Shown: positions 1-9,300 of the stretch, one piece after another
Position numbering within the stretch: the stretch's first letter is position 1
How the letters are laid out: each line of letters opens with the position of its first letter
Assembly: GCA_044224495.1 (NCBI GenBank)
Contig: JBGAKG010000024.1
Coordinates: 62,001 to 126,000, forward strand
Direction of reading: 5' to 3'
DNA from: JBGAKG01 sp044224495
Lineage (GTDB): Bacteria > Myxococcota_A > Polyangia > Polyangiales > Polyangiaceae
DNA length: 64,000 nt
Position numbers and translations under genes: made by a program
The notes under the pieces: generated by a model
Databases searched by the model: none
What the model was told of the DNA's origin: nothing
What the model saw: only the letters and a program-made list of their open reading frames with translations

Positions 1-712
1 CCGACTTCGTCGCGCGTGAGTTACGGATCCGTTGGAGGAGCTGTACCAAATTGGAATGCGCGCGCGCACCTTGCCAGATGCGGCTGGTGAGCGGCGGGAC
101 GACCTCGGCGCGGCTCGTGTCGAGCACGAGCTGTCCGTCTTTGAGATCGTAGTACGGACGATACGCGAGGGGATCGAGGGGGCGCGTGTTGTCCTTGAGA
201 TCGTTCCCCGTGTAGAAGGCGAGCACGACGGAGTCGGGCGCGTACTTCCACACGCGGTCCTGGAGGACCAGGTATTCGTTGGCGGTCCCGTAGGCCGACA
301 CCCCGAAGTTCAGCACCTCGACCTTTTTGCCAGCGAGCTTCGGGCAACTTCCGAGGCGGCGCTCGACCTCGGCCCAGTACGTCTTGTCGACCTCGACCTG
401 CAGCGCTTCGGTGTACGAGTCGCCGAGGAACGCGATGCGGTAGGTGTCGGCGGGCTTGGCCAAGGCGTGCTCGCGATCCCGCATGCCGTCCGAGTTGATC
501 TGAACGTGCGCCGCGCCCTCTTCGTGTTGCATGCCCTCGGCGTTCGGGATGAGCCGCCAACCAAGCCGCGTGTCTCGCTCGTGAAACTCGGGGAAGCCGA
601 CGCCGGCGACGCGGAGCCCGCACTCGGACACCACCGCCGTGAGCCCGACCGTGATGGCGACCCAGACGAAGAAGCCCCGAATTCGTCGCCCCCAGCTCGT
701 TCCGGTTGCCAT
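1..712 (-). CDS. SGNH/GDSL hydrolase-like protein, 3' end cut by window edge
   Basis: A reading frame begins at the ATG on the minus strand at 712 and stays open for 237 codons to the window edge, so the C-terminus is missing. Residues 10-27 form an N-terminal membrane anchor. After it come three SGNH blocks: GDSY at 97-100 (nucleophile Ser99), NFGVSAYGT near 135-143 (oxyanion Gly137) and TGND near 168-171 (Asn170). The catalytic His block would lie beyond the edge. Such proteins hydrolyse or transfer O-acyl groups on glycans or lipids outside the cytoplasm. It is divergent from the SxtJ/DUF5989/carbamoyltransferase genes, and this suggests a role in the same surface modification. The family assignment is firm; the substrate is unknown. 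Confidence 0.85.
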   Translation of the reverse strand, partial: MATGTSWGRRIRGFFVWVAITVGLTAVVSECGLRVAGVGFPEFHERDTRLGWRLIPNAEGMQHEEGAAHVQINSDGMRDREHALAKPADTYRIAFLGDSYTEALQVEVDKTYWAEVERRLGSCPKLAGKKVEVLNFGVSAYGTANEYLVLQDRVWKYAPDSVVLAFYTGNDLKDNTRPLDPLAYRPYYDLKDGQLVLDTSRAEVVPPLTSRIWQGARAHSNLVQLLQRIRNSRATKS

Positions 713-876
713 GACTCGCCCGTAACACGCCGCTCGTTCCTTCGAAATACCCTATTTTTCCCTCAAGTTTGCTCACCCTTGGGTGAATGCGGGGGGCGGG
801 GCGGGCAACGACATGGGGAGCTCCCCTGGAACCGATTGACGCGACCCGTCCAGGCCGGTAACACCCCTCCCTCCCG
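713..876. promoter_or_regulatory. Divergent intergenic region between SGNH hydrolase and SxtJ-like gene
   Basis: This 164-bp gap must hold the promoters for the two divergent transcripts. It has an AT-rich patch at about 744-770, unusual for this DNA, and a short perfect inverted repeat (CACCC-TT-GGGTG) at 774-785. No convincing -35/-10 pair could be fixed by eye. Confidence 0.4.
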
Positions 877-1314
877 ATGGCGCAGCCGAACCAAGGGTCC
901 CACGAGGACTACTCGCGTGAGCACGAGGTGCAGGGCTCCACCAACCGCACCTTCGGCCTCGTGATGGCCGGCGCATGTCTGTTCTTCACGTTCTCGCCCA
1001 AGCTCAAGGGACTCGAGCCACGGTTCTGGCTCCTCGGCCCTGGCGCGCTCTTCTTGTTCCTCGCGCTGGTCGTTCCCAAAGCGCTCGGTCCCCTCAACAA
1101 GGCGTGGACCATGCTCGGGCTCTTGATCGGCAAGGTCACGACGCCCATCGTCCTGTTCATCTTCTTCTTCCTCATCCTCACGCCGACCGCGCTGCTGTTC
1201 CGACTCGCGGGCAAGGATCCGCTGAGGCTGCGGAAAGGCGAAGGCAAGGGCAGCTATTGGATCCCGCGAACGCCCCCGGGTCCGGCCCCCGACACCTTGA
1301 AGAACCAGTTCTGA
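877..1314 (+). CDS. SxtJ-like small integral membrane protein
   Basis: The product has 145 residues: a hydrophilic N-terminus (about 1-25), then three hydrophobic segments at roughly 26-42, 50-70 and 78-108, and a basic C-terminal tail. The size, topology and position directly before a DUF5989-type miniprotein and a carbamoyltransferase match the SxtJ membrane family, named from saxitoxin clusters and of unknown function. Only 10 bases separate it from the next gene, so the genes from here to 6303 look like one transcript. It may anchor or partner the carbamoyltransferase at the membrane. That role is inferred from context alone. Confidence 0.75.
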   Translation: MAQPNQGSHEDYSREHEVQGSTNRTFGLVMAGACLFFTFSPKLKGLEPRFWLLGPGALFLFLALVVPKALGPLNKAWTMLGLLIGKVTTPIVLFIFFFLILTPTALLFRLAGKDPLRLRKGEGKGSYWIPRTPPGPAPDTLKNQF

Positions 1315-1324
1315 GAACCCTCCC

Positions 1325-1477
1325 ATGCTCACCCTGATCACCGAGTTCTGGGCCTTCCTCAAGTCGCGCAAGAAGTTCTGGCTCGCGCCGCTCCTCATCT
1401 CGATGTTCGTCCTCGGTCTCCTCCTCGTCGTCGCGAAGGGCTCTGCCGTCGCGCCGTTCATCTACACCCTCTTCTGA
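1325..1477 (+). CDS. DUF5989-like 50-residue membrane miniprotein
   Basis: A 50-codon gene starts with MLTLITEFWAFLKSRKKFWL, followed by one hydrophobic segment (about 21-37), and ends in FIYTLF. The pattern of a short FWxFLKxRKKFWL amphipathic start plus one transmembrane helix is typical of the DUF5989 proteins found beside carbamoyltransferases. Its TGA overlaps the ATG of the carbamoyltransferase by one base (TGATG), so translation is probably coupled. Function is unknown; a membrane tether for the downstream enzyme is plausible. Confidence 0.8.
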   Translation: MLTLITEFWAFLKSRKKFWLAPLLISMFVLGLLLVVAKGSAVAPFIYTLF

Positions 1478-3321
1478 TGCGCGTCCTCGGCGTCTCGGCC
1501 TTCTACCACGACAGCGCGGCGGCCCTCGTCGACGACGGGCGCATCGTCGCCGCGGCGCAGGAAGAGCGCTTCTCGCGCAAGAAGCACGATGCGCGCTTTC
1601 CCAAGAACGCGATCGAGTTCGTGTTGAAGCAGGGAGGCGTGAAGCTCGCCGACATCGATGCGGTCGCTTTTTACGACAAGCCGTTCCTCAAGTTCGAGCG
1701 CCTTCTCGAGACGTACCTCGCGTTCGCGCCGCGCGGCTTCCGCTCCTTCCGGATGGCGATGCCGCTCTGGCTTCGCGAGAAGCTCTTTCAGAAGGACCTG
1801 CTGCGGGACGAGTTCAAGAAGTTCGCCCCCGACTTCGACTGGCAGAAGAAGCTCCTCTTCTCCGAGCACCACCTGAGCCACGCCGCCAGCGCCTACTTTC
1901 CGTCTCCGTTCGACGAGGCAGTCGTCCTCACGATGGACGGTGTGGGCGAGTGGGCGACCACGTCCGTCTGCATCGGCAAGGGCAACAAGCTCGAGGTCAT
2001 CCGCGAGCTCCACTTCCCCCACTCGATCGGACTCTTGTATTCTGCATTCACCTACTACACCGGGTTCAAGGTCAACTCCGGCGAGTACAAGGTGATGGGC
2101 CTCGCGCCGTACGGGGAGCCGAAATACAAGGACCTCATCCTCGAGAAGCTGCTCGATCTCCGCGAGGACGGGACCTTCCACCTCGACCAGAGCTACTTCG
2201 ACTACTGCACCGGGCTGCGCATGACGAACGACAAGTTCCATGCGCTGTTCGGCGGCCCGCCGCGCCAGCCCGACAAGGAGATGCTCGAGCAGCGCCACAT
2301 GGATCTCGCCACGTCCGTGCAGGCGGCGACCGAGGAGATCGTGCTGCGCCTCACGCGCTCCCTTGCCAAGGAGCTCGGGATCAAGAACCTCTGTTTGGCG
2401 GGTGGTGTCGCGCTCAACTGCGTGGCCAACGGTCACGTCCTCCGCGACAAGAGCTTCGAGCGCATCTGGATCCAGCCCGCCGCCGGCGACGCGGGGGGCG
2501 CACTCGGCGCAGCGCTGAGCGCGTACCACATGTACCTCGGCAAGGAGCGCCCGCCGCTCACCGAGGGCGAGCCCGACCGCATGGCGGGGAGCTACCTCGG
2601 CGATACGTTCTCCCAACCGGAGATCGAGGAGCGCCTCACCAAGGCGGGCGCGAAGTTCACGACCGTCTCCGAGGATCAGATGATCCAAGACACCGCGAAG
2701 GCGCTCGCGAGCGAGCTCTCGGTGGGCTGGTTCCAGGGCCGGATGGAGTTCGGTCCGCGCGCGCTCGGCGCGCGCTCGATCATCGCGGACGCGCGGTCGC
2801 CGAAGATGCAGTCGGCGCTCAACCTCAAGATCAAGTACCGCGAGTCCTTCCGTCCGTTCGCTCCGGCAGTCCTGCGCGAAGACGTGGCAGATTGGTTCGA
2901 GCTCGACTGCGACAGCCCGTACATGCTCCTCGTCGCCAACGTGAAGAAGGAGCGGTGTACGGAGATGACCGAGGAGCAGCAGAAGCTCTTCGGCATCGAG
3001 AAGCTCAACATCCCCCGGTCGGAGATCCCGGCCGTCACCCATGTCGACTACTCGGCGCGCGTGCAAACCGTGCACGAGAGCACGAACCCGCTGTTCACGC
3101 GGCTCATCCGGTCGTTCAAGGAGATGACCGGCTGCCCGGTCATCGTGAACACGAGCTTCAACGTGCGCGGCGAGCCCATCGTCCACACCCCGGAAGACGC
3201 CTTCAAGTGCTTCATGGGGTCGGAAATGGACGTGCTGACGATCGGGAACTGCATGCTCCGCAAGGAGGATCAGGACCCGAAGCTGAAGCTCGACTACAAG
3301 AACGCCTTCGAGCTCGACTGA
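1477..3321 (+). CDS. Carbamoyltransferase, NodU/CmcH type (first copy)
   Basis: The 614-residue product fits the two-domain NodU/TobZ-type O-carbamoyltransferases, which activate carbamoyl phosphate with ATP to carbamoyl-AMP and then carbamoylate a hydroxyl of a sugar or other small molecule. The N-terminal Kae1-like domain shows His11, the metal/nucleotide motif HHLSH at 131-135, GEYKVMGLAPYG, and LAGGVALNCVANG. The C-terminal domain shows GRMEFGPRALGARS, FRPFAPAV and NTSFNVRGEP. All catalytic hallmarks are present. It is the main enzyme of the SxtJ/DUF5989 operon and lies among glycan-modification genes, so the acceptor is probably a sugar of a surface polysaccharide; the acceptor cannot be read from sequence. 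Confidence 0.93.
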   Translation: MRVLGVSAFYHDSAAALVDDGRIVAAAQEERFSRKKHDARFPKNAIEFVLKQGGVKLADIDAVAFYDKPFLKFERLLETYLAFAPRGFRSFRMAMPLWLREKLFQKDLLRDEFKKFAPDFDWQKKLLFSEHHLSHAASAYFPSPFDEAVVLTMDGVGEWATTSVCIGKGNKLEVIRELHFPHSIGLLYSAFTYYTGFKVNSGEYKVMGLAPYGEPKYKDLILEKLLDLREDGTFHLDQSYFDYCTGLRMTNDKFHALFGGPPRQPDKEMLEQRHMDLATSVQAATEEIVLRLTRSLAKELGIKNLCLAGGVALNCVANGHVLRDKSFERIWIQPAAGDAGGALGAALSAYHMYLGKERPPLTEGEPDRMAGSYLGDTFSQPEIEERLTKAGAKFTTVSEDQMIQDTAKALASELSVGWFQGRMEFGPRALGARSIIADARSPKMQSALNLKIKYRESFRPFAPAVLREDVADWFELDCDSPYMLLVANVKKERCTEMTEEQQKLFGIEKLNIPRSEIPAVTHVDYSARVQTVHESTNPLFTRLIRSFKEMTGCPVIVNTSFNVRGEPIVHTPEDAFKCFMGSEMDVLTIGNCMLRKEDQDPKLKLDYKNAFELD

Positions 3322-3376
3322 CTAAATCGTCGATTTCTGGGTGAATGGCGCCGCTCTCTCGTGCAACCTTAGAGGT

Positions 3377-4261
3377 ATGAGGGCAATCCTCTACCTCGGA
3401 CTGCTCATGGCGCTCGCCGGAGGGTGTGGGACGTCCGAGCCCGCGCCGGCCGGCGAGGTGAGTGTCATCGGCGTCGAGGGAGGTAGCCTCACGTTCGAGC
3501 GAGCGACGCTCGACGTGCCCGCGGGCGCGTTGACTGCCGCCGCGCCCCTCCGCATCACGACGGCGACGGTCGCCGAAGCCGCCTTCGCCTACCGCTTCGA
3601 TCCCGTCGACCTTCGCTTCGTCGTTCCGGCGCACCTCTCCCTTCGCGAGGTGCCACCCGCAGCGCGAGTCTTCGAGAGCTCCAACGGTGGAGCCCCGGAG
3701 CAGCTCGCGGTGACGTGGGCGAGCGGTGCGGTCCACGTCGATCTGACGCACCTGGGGATCGTCTACGTCGTGCTCTCCGCCGACGGGGGGAGCGATGCCG
3801 CCGTCGGTGACGCCGACGTCGGTGATGGTGGGGCGGACGCCGATGTGGCCGATGTTGCCGATGCCTCGGATGCCGGGCCGCCGGTGTGCAACTGGCGCTG
3901 GGGCGATCTTCCGAGCTGCGGGTACCAAGCCTGGCAGAGCGACGTTCCGCAGCTCTATTACGTGAACCCGATCAACCGGGGGATCCCGATCAACGATCCG
4001 AAAGGTGAGGTTGCCCTCGTCTCGGGTGGCGTCGACGCTCTGTTTGCACAGAAGCCGCTGTACCTCACGAAGACGGGGCCGCAGACCTACGTCGATCCCT
4101 CCAACTCCGGGTGGGTGAGCGTCACCGTCAGCGGCGGCATGATGACGCTCTCGGTATCGGGGGCGAGGACATTTTCAGGTACTCCACCCTGCAACCCCGT
4201 CCCGTTGAAGATCGAAACGGAGTGCACGGGGACGCTCCCTGAACCACCGCCAGCTCTCTGA
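3377..4261 (+). CDS. Secreted lipoprotein with Asp/Ala-rich linker
   Basis: I chose the ATG at 3377, preceded by AGAGG, because it puts the signal peptide directly at the N-terminus, with lipobox ALAGGC near residue 17. The product has 294 residues. After the lipidated Cys comes a domain of about 110 residues containing GGSLTFERATLDVPAGAL, a pattern seen in ZU5-like or adhesion-type beta domains. An Asp/Ala/Gly linker follows (about 138-165), then a C-terminal region with four cysteines. It follows the carbamoyltransferase by 55 bases. Function is unknown; it may bind the modified polysaccharide at the outer membrane. Confidence 0.75.
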   Translation: MRAILYLGLLMALAGGCGTSEPAPAGEVSVIGVEGGSLTFERATLDVPAGALTAAAPLRITTATVAEAAFAYRFDPVDLRFVVPAHLSLREVPPAARVFESSNGGAPEQLAVTWASGAVHVDLTHLGIVYVVLSADGGSDAAVGDADVGDGGADADVADVADASDAGPPVCNWRWGDLPSCGYQAWQSDVPQLYYVNPINRGIPINDPKGEVALVSGGVDALFAQKPLYLTKTGPQTYVDPSNSGWVSVTVSGGMMTLSVSGARTFSGTPPCNPVPLKIETECTGTLPEPPPAL

Positions 4262-4304
4262 TGACATGGACGCCCGTCGCGAAGCGCGTCTAGAGTCACG
4301 GACC

Positions 4305-4919
4305 ATGGACCTACGCAAGGGAGCGCTCCGCGCCCTCCGCGCCTTTCGACCCACCCGCACCTGGGTCGACACGCGCGGGACGCAGACTCCCATCCAGCTC
4401 ACGACCTTCGTCGCCCAGAAGGTGCTCGGCATCAACCGCGGCGCCTACTGGCCGGTGCACCCTTCGTCGGTCGTGAACAACTGGCAGAACATCGTCATCG
4501 GCGTCGAGACGTCGCCGGGGCTCATGCCGGGCTGCTACATCCAAGGCTCGGGCGGGATCGTGATCGGCGATTACACGCAGATCGCCCCTGGGGTGGGCAT
4601 CATCAGCGGCAACCACGCTCTCACCGACAACCGCGTCACCGTGGCGAAGCCGGTGGAGATTGGTGCGTACTGCTGGCTCGGCATGCACTCGGTTGTGCTG
4701 CCGGGGGTGAAGCTCGGCGACTTCACGGTCGTCGGCGCAGGCGCGGTGGTGACGAAGTCTTTCCCCGAGGGTCACGTCGTGCTCGCGGGCAACCCCGCCA
4801 AGCCGATCAAGACGCTCGATCCGAAGGAGTGCACGCGCCACAAGAGTGAGCACGAGTACCACGGCTACGTACCCGCCTCGGAGTTCGCCGAGTTTCGACG
4901 GAGCCACCTCACCCTATGA
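4305..4919 (+). CDS. Hexapeptide-repeat acyltransferase (WbbJ/maltose acetyltransferase class)
   Basis: The 204-residue product is a left-handed beta-helix acyltransferase. Hexapeptide-type turns run through IVIGDYTQIAPGVGIISGNH, VEIGAYCWLGMHSVVLPGV and LGDFTVVGAGAVVTKSF, and the terminal GNPAKPIK is typical of trimeric sugar O-acetyltransferases; the His in SGNHAL is the likely catalytic base. It would transfer an acetyl or similar acyl group from CoA to a sugar hydroxyl. An in-frame ATG at 4266 would add 13 residues; 4305 is preferred because it begins at the basic MDLRKG helix. Its TGA overlaps the methyltransferase ATG by 4 bases. Confidence 0.85.
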   Translation: MDLRKGALRALRAFRPTRTWVDTRGTQTPIQLTTFVAQKVLGINRGAYWPVHPSSVVNNWQNIVIGVETSPGLMPGCYIQGSGGIVIGDYTQIAPGVGIISGNHALTDNRVTVAKPVEIGAYCWLGMHSVVLPGVKLGDFTVVGAGAVVTKSFPEGHVVLAGNPAKPIKTLDPKECTRHKSEHEYHGYVPASEFAEFRRSHLTL

Positions 4920-5719
4920 GCACCGAAGCTTCGGCCGAGAACCGCACCCGCAGTCACTACGAAGAGTTCCCGTACGACGTGGGCGTCGAAGACCCCGAGG
5001 TGTACGTCAAGGCGGGGTCGCCCCTCGGCGAGTTCCTCGATTCGGTGCATGGCGGTCGCCTGCTCGACCTCGGGTGTGGACCGGGCCACTTGCTCCCGAG
5101 CTATGCGCGCCGCGCCGACTCCGTCACTGCGATCGAGCTCAGCCCTCGGAGCGCAGCGCTCGCGCGTGCGCGAATGGAACGCCTCGGGCAGTCGGTGAAG
5201 GCGACGACCACCATCGTCGAGGGGTCGGCGCTTGCATTGCCGTTCGAGGACGCCTCGTTCGATCACGTGACCGCGACGGGTTCGCTGCATCACACGGGTG
5301 ATGCCGAGCGTGGCTTCGCGGAGCTCTGTCGCGTGCTCCGCCCGGGGGGCACGGCGTTCGTTTCCCTCTACGGTCGCGGGAGCTACTACGAGCGCGCGTA
5401 CCGGACGGTGGGCCGCGTCGCACGGCGTTCGCAGCGGAGTGCGCTCCTCGATCGCCTGGCGAACCGCGGGCTGCTCTTCGCGCCGTTCGCGTTGTACCTA
5501 TGGGGCGGACGTCTCGTCACCCATCGGACCCTGCCGCGCATTTCGATTGACCAGATCCGGAACTACTACGCCGACCAGCTGCTCAACCCCACGGTGTCGT
5601 TCCACACGATCCCCGAGGTCGAGCGGTGGTCCGAGCGGCGTGGTCTACGCGTCGCATGGTCGCGCACCACCCACGCAGGAGCGCTCATCCACGTCGCGGT
5701 CGAGAAAGCGCCTCGATGA
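4916..5719 (+). CDS. Class I SAM-dependent methyltransferase
   Basis: The 267-residue product shows the Methyltransf_11 signature: motif I LLDLGCGPGHLL at 49-60, the acidic residue of motif II in TAIELSP, LPFEDASFDHVTATGSLHH, and ELCRVLRPGGTAFVSLYG. The first 20 residues (RSHYEEFPYD) resemble methyltransferases acting on nucleotide sugars or glycolipids. The start overlaps the preceding acyltransferase by ATGA and the end overlaps the next lipoprotein gene by ATGA, so three genes are translationally coupled. It likely O- or N-methylates the same glycan; the substrate is not predictable. Confidence 0.85.
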   Translation: MSTEASAENRTRSHYEEFPYDVGVEDPEVYVKAGSPLGEFLDSVHGGRLLDLGCGPGHLLPSYARRADSVTAIELSPRSAALARARMERLGQSVKATTTIVEGSALALPFEDASFDHVTATGSLHHTGDAERGFAELCRVLRPGGTAFVSLYGRGSYYERAYRTVGRVARRSQRSALLDRLANRGLLFAPFALYLWGGRLVTHRTLPRISIDQIRNYYADQLLNPTVSFHTIPEVERWSERRGLRVAWSRTTHAGALIHVAVEKAPR

Positions 5720-6303
5720 GCTCGAACGTAGCCTACACGGCCCCCGCATTCGCCCTCGCGTTCGCTGCGGCCGCAGCGTGCAGTCCCAACCCCGCCCCCT
5801 CGTCGGCCGACGCGTCCGACGACGGGAGCCTCGACGCCGGAGTCGTCGTCGACGCATCGGACGCGGCCGCTCCGGTCGACGCGACGCAAGAAGCGTCGGT
5901 CGACGCCGCGCCGGCCGATGCCGGGACGCTGTCCTGCACGTACTGGACGCGCGTCGACTGCAAGACGCAGAGCGCGCCGAGCACGGAGACCGTCAAGGTG
6001 TCGTACTGGCCGCCGCAGAACGCGCCGCTCGATACGACGGGCTCGATCGCGGTCTCGAATTCGAAGGGGCTCGAGCTCCTGAGCACCGGGATGAAGCAGT
6101 GGTTCCTCTATCCGACCGACGGCACTCGAAAGGAGTACGTCGGCCCGATGGTGAACGGCGTGTGCGGAGATGCGGTCCTCGGCTCCGGAACGCTCACGGT
6201 CACGTTCTCGAAGACCGCCTGCCAGCGCGCGGGCGTGGGCTGTCAGCAGGGCGACGCGCCGCTGATCCAAGTGGAGTGCAGCGGAGTGATCGGCTGGCCC
6301 TGA
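5716..6303 (+). CDS. Secreted lipoprotein with Asp/Ala-rich linker
   Basis: The start at 5716 overlaps the methyltransferase stop (ATGA) and gives a signal peptide whose lipobox is AAAAC near residue 20. The 195-residue product then has an Asp/Ser/Ala linker (about 25-68) and a compact C-terminal domain of about 115 residues with five cysteines. The domain layout matches the lipoprotein at 3377-4261 (both end in a short Cys-containing domain after the linker), so the two may be distant paralogues. No known enzyme motif was seen. It ends 3 bases from the stop of the convergent carB. Confidence 0.7.
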   Translation: MSSNVAYTAPAFALAFAAAAACSPNPAPSSADASDDGSLDAGVVVDASDAAAPVDATQEASVDAAPADAGTLSCTYWTRVDCKTQSAPSTETVKVSYWPPQNAPLDTTGSIAVSNSKGLELLSTGMKQWFLYPTDGTRKEYVGPMVNGVCGDAVLGSGTLTVTFSKTACQRAGVGCQQGDAPLIQVECSGVIGWP

Positions 6304-6306
6304 ACG

Positions 6307-9300
6307 TCACCGCGCTCGCACGAACTCGTCCCACGCGCGGAGCGTCTTCTTCCGCTTCGACGTGATGCGGAGCGCGTCCACCACCGCCCGCGCCAGCTGC
6401 AGCTCGGTGATGAGCGGCACGTGTGCATCGACTGCCGCGCGCCGGATCAGGTAGCCGTCTGGCCGCCCGCTGTCGTCGAAGGTGCGCGGGATGTTGATGA
6501 CGAGATCGACGAGCCCTTCGCGGATCGCCTGCATCGCGGTCGGACCGGGCTCTTCGGGGCTGCGCGCGAGCTTCGTCGACTTCACGCCGATCGCGCTCAA
6601 CGCGTCGTGGGTGCCGCCCGTTGCGAAGATGGGAAGCGCCAGCTCTTCGGCGAGCGCACGCGCCTCGTCGTGGAACCAGTATTTTTCGGCAGTCGGACCG
6701 AGCGAGAGCAGAACCCCGCGCTTCGGCGGCACGAAGCCCGTCGCCACCATCGACTCGAGTAGCGCGTCGGGGAAATCTCCACCGAAGCAACCCACCTCGC
6801 CGGTGCTCGCCATCTCGACGCCGAGCATCGGATCGGCGCCGGAGATGCGGCCGAACGAGAACTTCGGCGACTTCACCGCCACGTAGTCGAAGTGGAGCAT
6901 GTCGATCGGTTCGGCCTCGACGGGTACGCCGAGCATCGCGCGCACCGCCATCGACACGAAGTCCCGCCCCGTCACCTTGGAGACGAACGGCAGGCTGCGC
7001 GAAGCGCGGAGGTTGCACTCGATGACCTTCACCGACTCGCCCTTCGCGAGGAACTGCACGTTGAAGGGACCGGTGATGCGGAGCGCCCGCGCGAGCTGTT
7101 CGGCGATCTCACGTACGGCGCGGATGGTCGGCAAATACAATCGCTGGGGCGGCAGCACGATGGTGGCGTCGCCGCTGTGGACGCCAGCGTCCTCGACGTG
7201 CTCCGAGATGGCGGAGACGAGGATCTCGCCATCGCGCGCGACCGCATCGACCTCGACCTCGCGGGCATGGCTCTCGAACTTCGAGACGACGACCGGATGC
7301 TCGGGTGACACGCTTGCGGCGCGCGCGAGGAAGCTCGCGAGCTCGCCGGGAGCATGGACGACGGTCATTGCGGCGCCGCTGAGGACGTAGCTCGGTCGAA
7401 CGAGCACTGGGAACCCGCCGAGCTCCTTTACCGTCGCGTCGGCCTGGGAAAGATCGGTGATGTGCGCCCAACGCGGTTGCTCGATGCCGAGATCGTCCAG
7501 GAGCGCGCTGAACTTCTTGCGATCCTCGGCAATGTCGATGCTCTCGGCCGTCGTACCGAGGATCGGGACGCCCTCGCGATGGAGGGTGAGGGCGAGACGG
7601 TTGGGGAGCTGACCGCCCATCGACACGATGACGCCGAGCGGCTTCTCACGGGCGCAGACGTCGAGGATCGACTCGATGGAGATCTCGTCGAACAAGAGGA
7701 CGTCGCACTCGTCGTGATCGGTGCTCACCGTCTCGGGGTTGTTGTTGACCATCACGGTCTCGTAGCCCAACGCGGCGGCGGCCTTCGCCGCGGTCACGCA
7801 GCACCAGTCGAACTCCACGCTGGAGCCGATTCGGTAGGGACCGGAGCCGAGCACGAGGATGCGCTGCCGACGCGCTTTCGGTACTTCGTCGGCAGCCACG
7901 CCGTAGCTCGCGTAGACGTAGTTCGCCTCGGCGGGGAACTCCGCCGCCATCGTGTCGATGCGCGCGAGCCCTGGCCGGAGGCCGACCGCGCGCCGCGCTT
8001 CCCGCACCGCGTTCTCGGTGGTGCGAGTGAGCCGCGCGATGGCGCGGTCGGAGAAACCGGCGTGTTTCGCCCGGCGCAGGAGGCCTTCCGTAGGCACATG
8101 CTCGGCCCTGCCGAGCTCGGCCTCCGCGTCCACGACCGTCTTCATTTCGCCGAGGAACCAAGGGTCGATGCCCGAGAGCGCGTTGATGCGCTCCGGCGTC
8201 ACGCCCCGCGCGAGCGCCTGTGCGACCGCAAAGATCCGAACGGGCGTGGGAGTGGCGAGCGCCACGTCGAGGTCGGGGAACGCGTGGGCCTTCGTGTCGA
8301 GCCCGTCCACGCCGATGTCGAGCATGCGAAGCGCCTTCTGGATCGCCTCGCCGAAGGTACGGCCGAGCGCCATGACCTCGCCGACGCTCTTCATCTCGCT
8401 GCCGATGCGCGTGGACGCGCCGCGGAACTTGTCGAGGTCCCAGCGCGGCATCTTGCACACGATGTAGTCGAGCGCGGGTTCGAAGAACGCCGTCGTGCGA
8501 CGTGTGACCCCGTTCGGAATCTCGGGCAACGAGTGGCCGAGCGCGATCTTCGCGGCGACGTAGGCGAGCGGGTAGCCGGTTGCCTTGCTCGCGAGCGCGC
8601 TCGAGCGGGAGAGCCGCGCGTTGATCTCGATCACGCGGTAGTCGAACGTCTCGGGGTTCACCGCGTACTGGATGTTGCACTCGCCGACGATGCCAAGGTG
8701 TCGAACGGTGCGGAGCGCGATGCTCCGCAGTGCCTGGTGCTCGCTCTCGAGCAGCGTCTGGGTCGGCGCGACAACGATCGACTCGCCGGTGTGGACGCCC
8801 ATGGGGTCGAGGTTCTCCATGCTGCAGACCGCGATGCAGTTGTCGCGGGCGTCACGCACGATCTCGTACTCGACCTCTTTCCATCCGCGCAGGCACTCTT
8901 CGACGAGCACTTGTCCGGTGCCCGAGCCGAACGCCCTCGCGAGCGCGGCCTCGAGGTCCTCTTCGCGATCCACGATTCCGCTCCCAGCGCCGCCGAGCGC
9001 GAAGCCTCCGCGCAGCATGACGGGGAAGCCCATCGCGCGCGCCGCTCCCCGCGCCTCGTCGGCCGAGCTGCACGCGCGACTCTTGGCCGTCTTCACTTCG
9101 ATCTCGCGGAGCCGCTCGACGAAGAGCCCGCGATCCTCGGTGTCGCGGATGGCGCGCACGGGGGTTCCGAGCACGCGGACGCCGAGCCGTTCGAGCGTTC
9201 CGTCGGCCTCGAGCGCGAGCCCGGTGTTGAGCGCGGTCTGACCGCCGAACGAGAGCAAGATCGCGTCGATCGCTTCGCGCTCGAGGATCTCGGTCACGTT

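Noticed and set aside
3322..3340. Short dyad AAATCG-T-CGATTT after the first carbamoyltransferase as terminator or operator
   Set aside because: The loop has one base, the stem is AT-rich and short, and no T-run follows; the next gene continues in the same direction.
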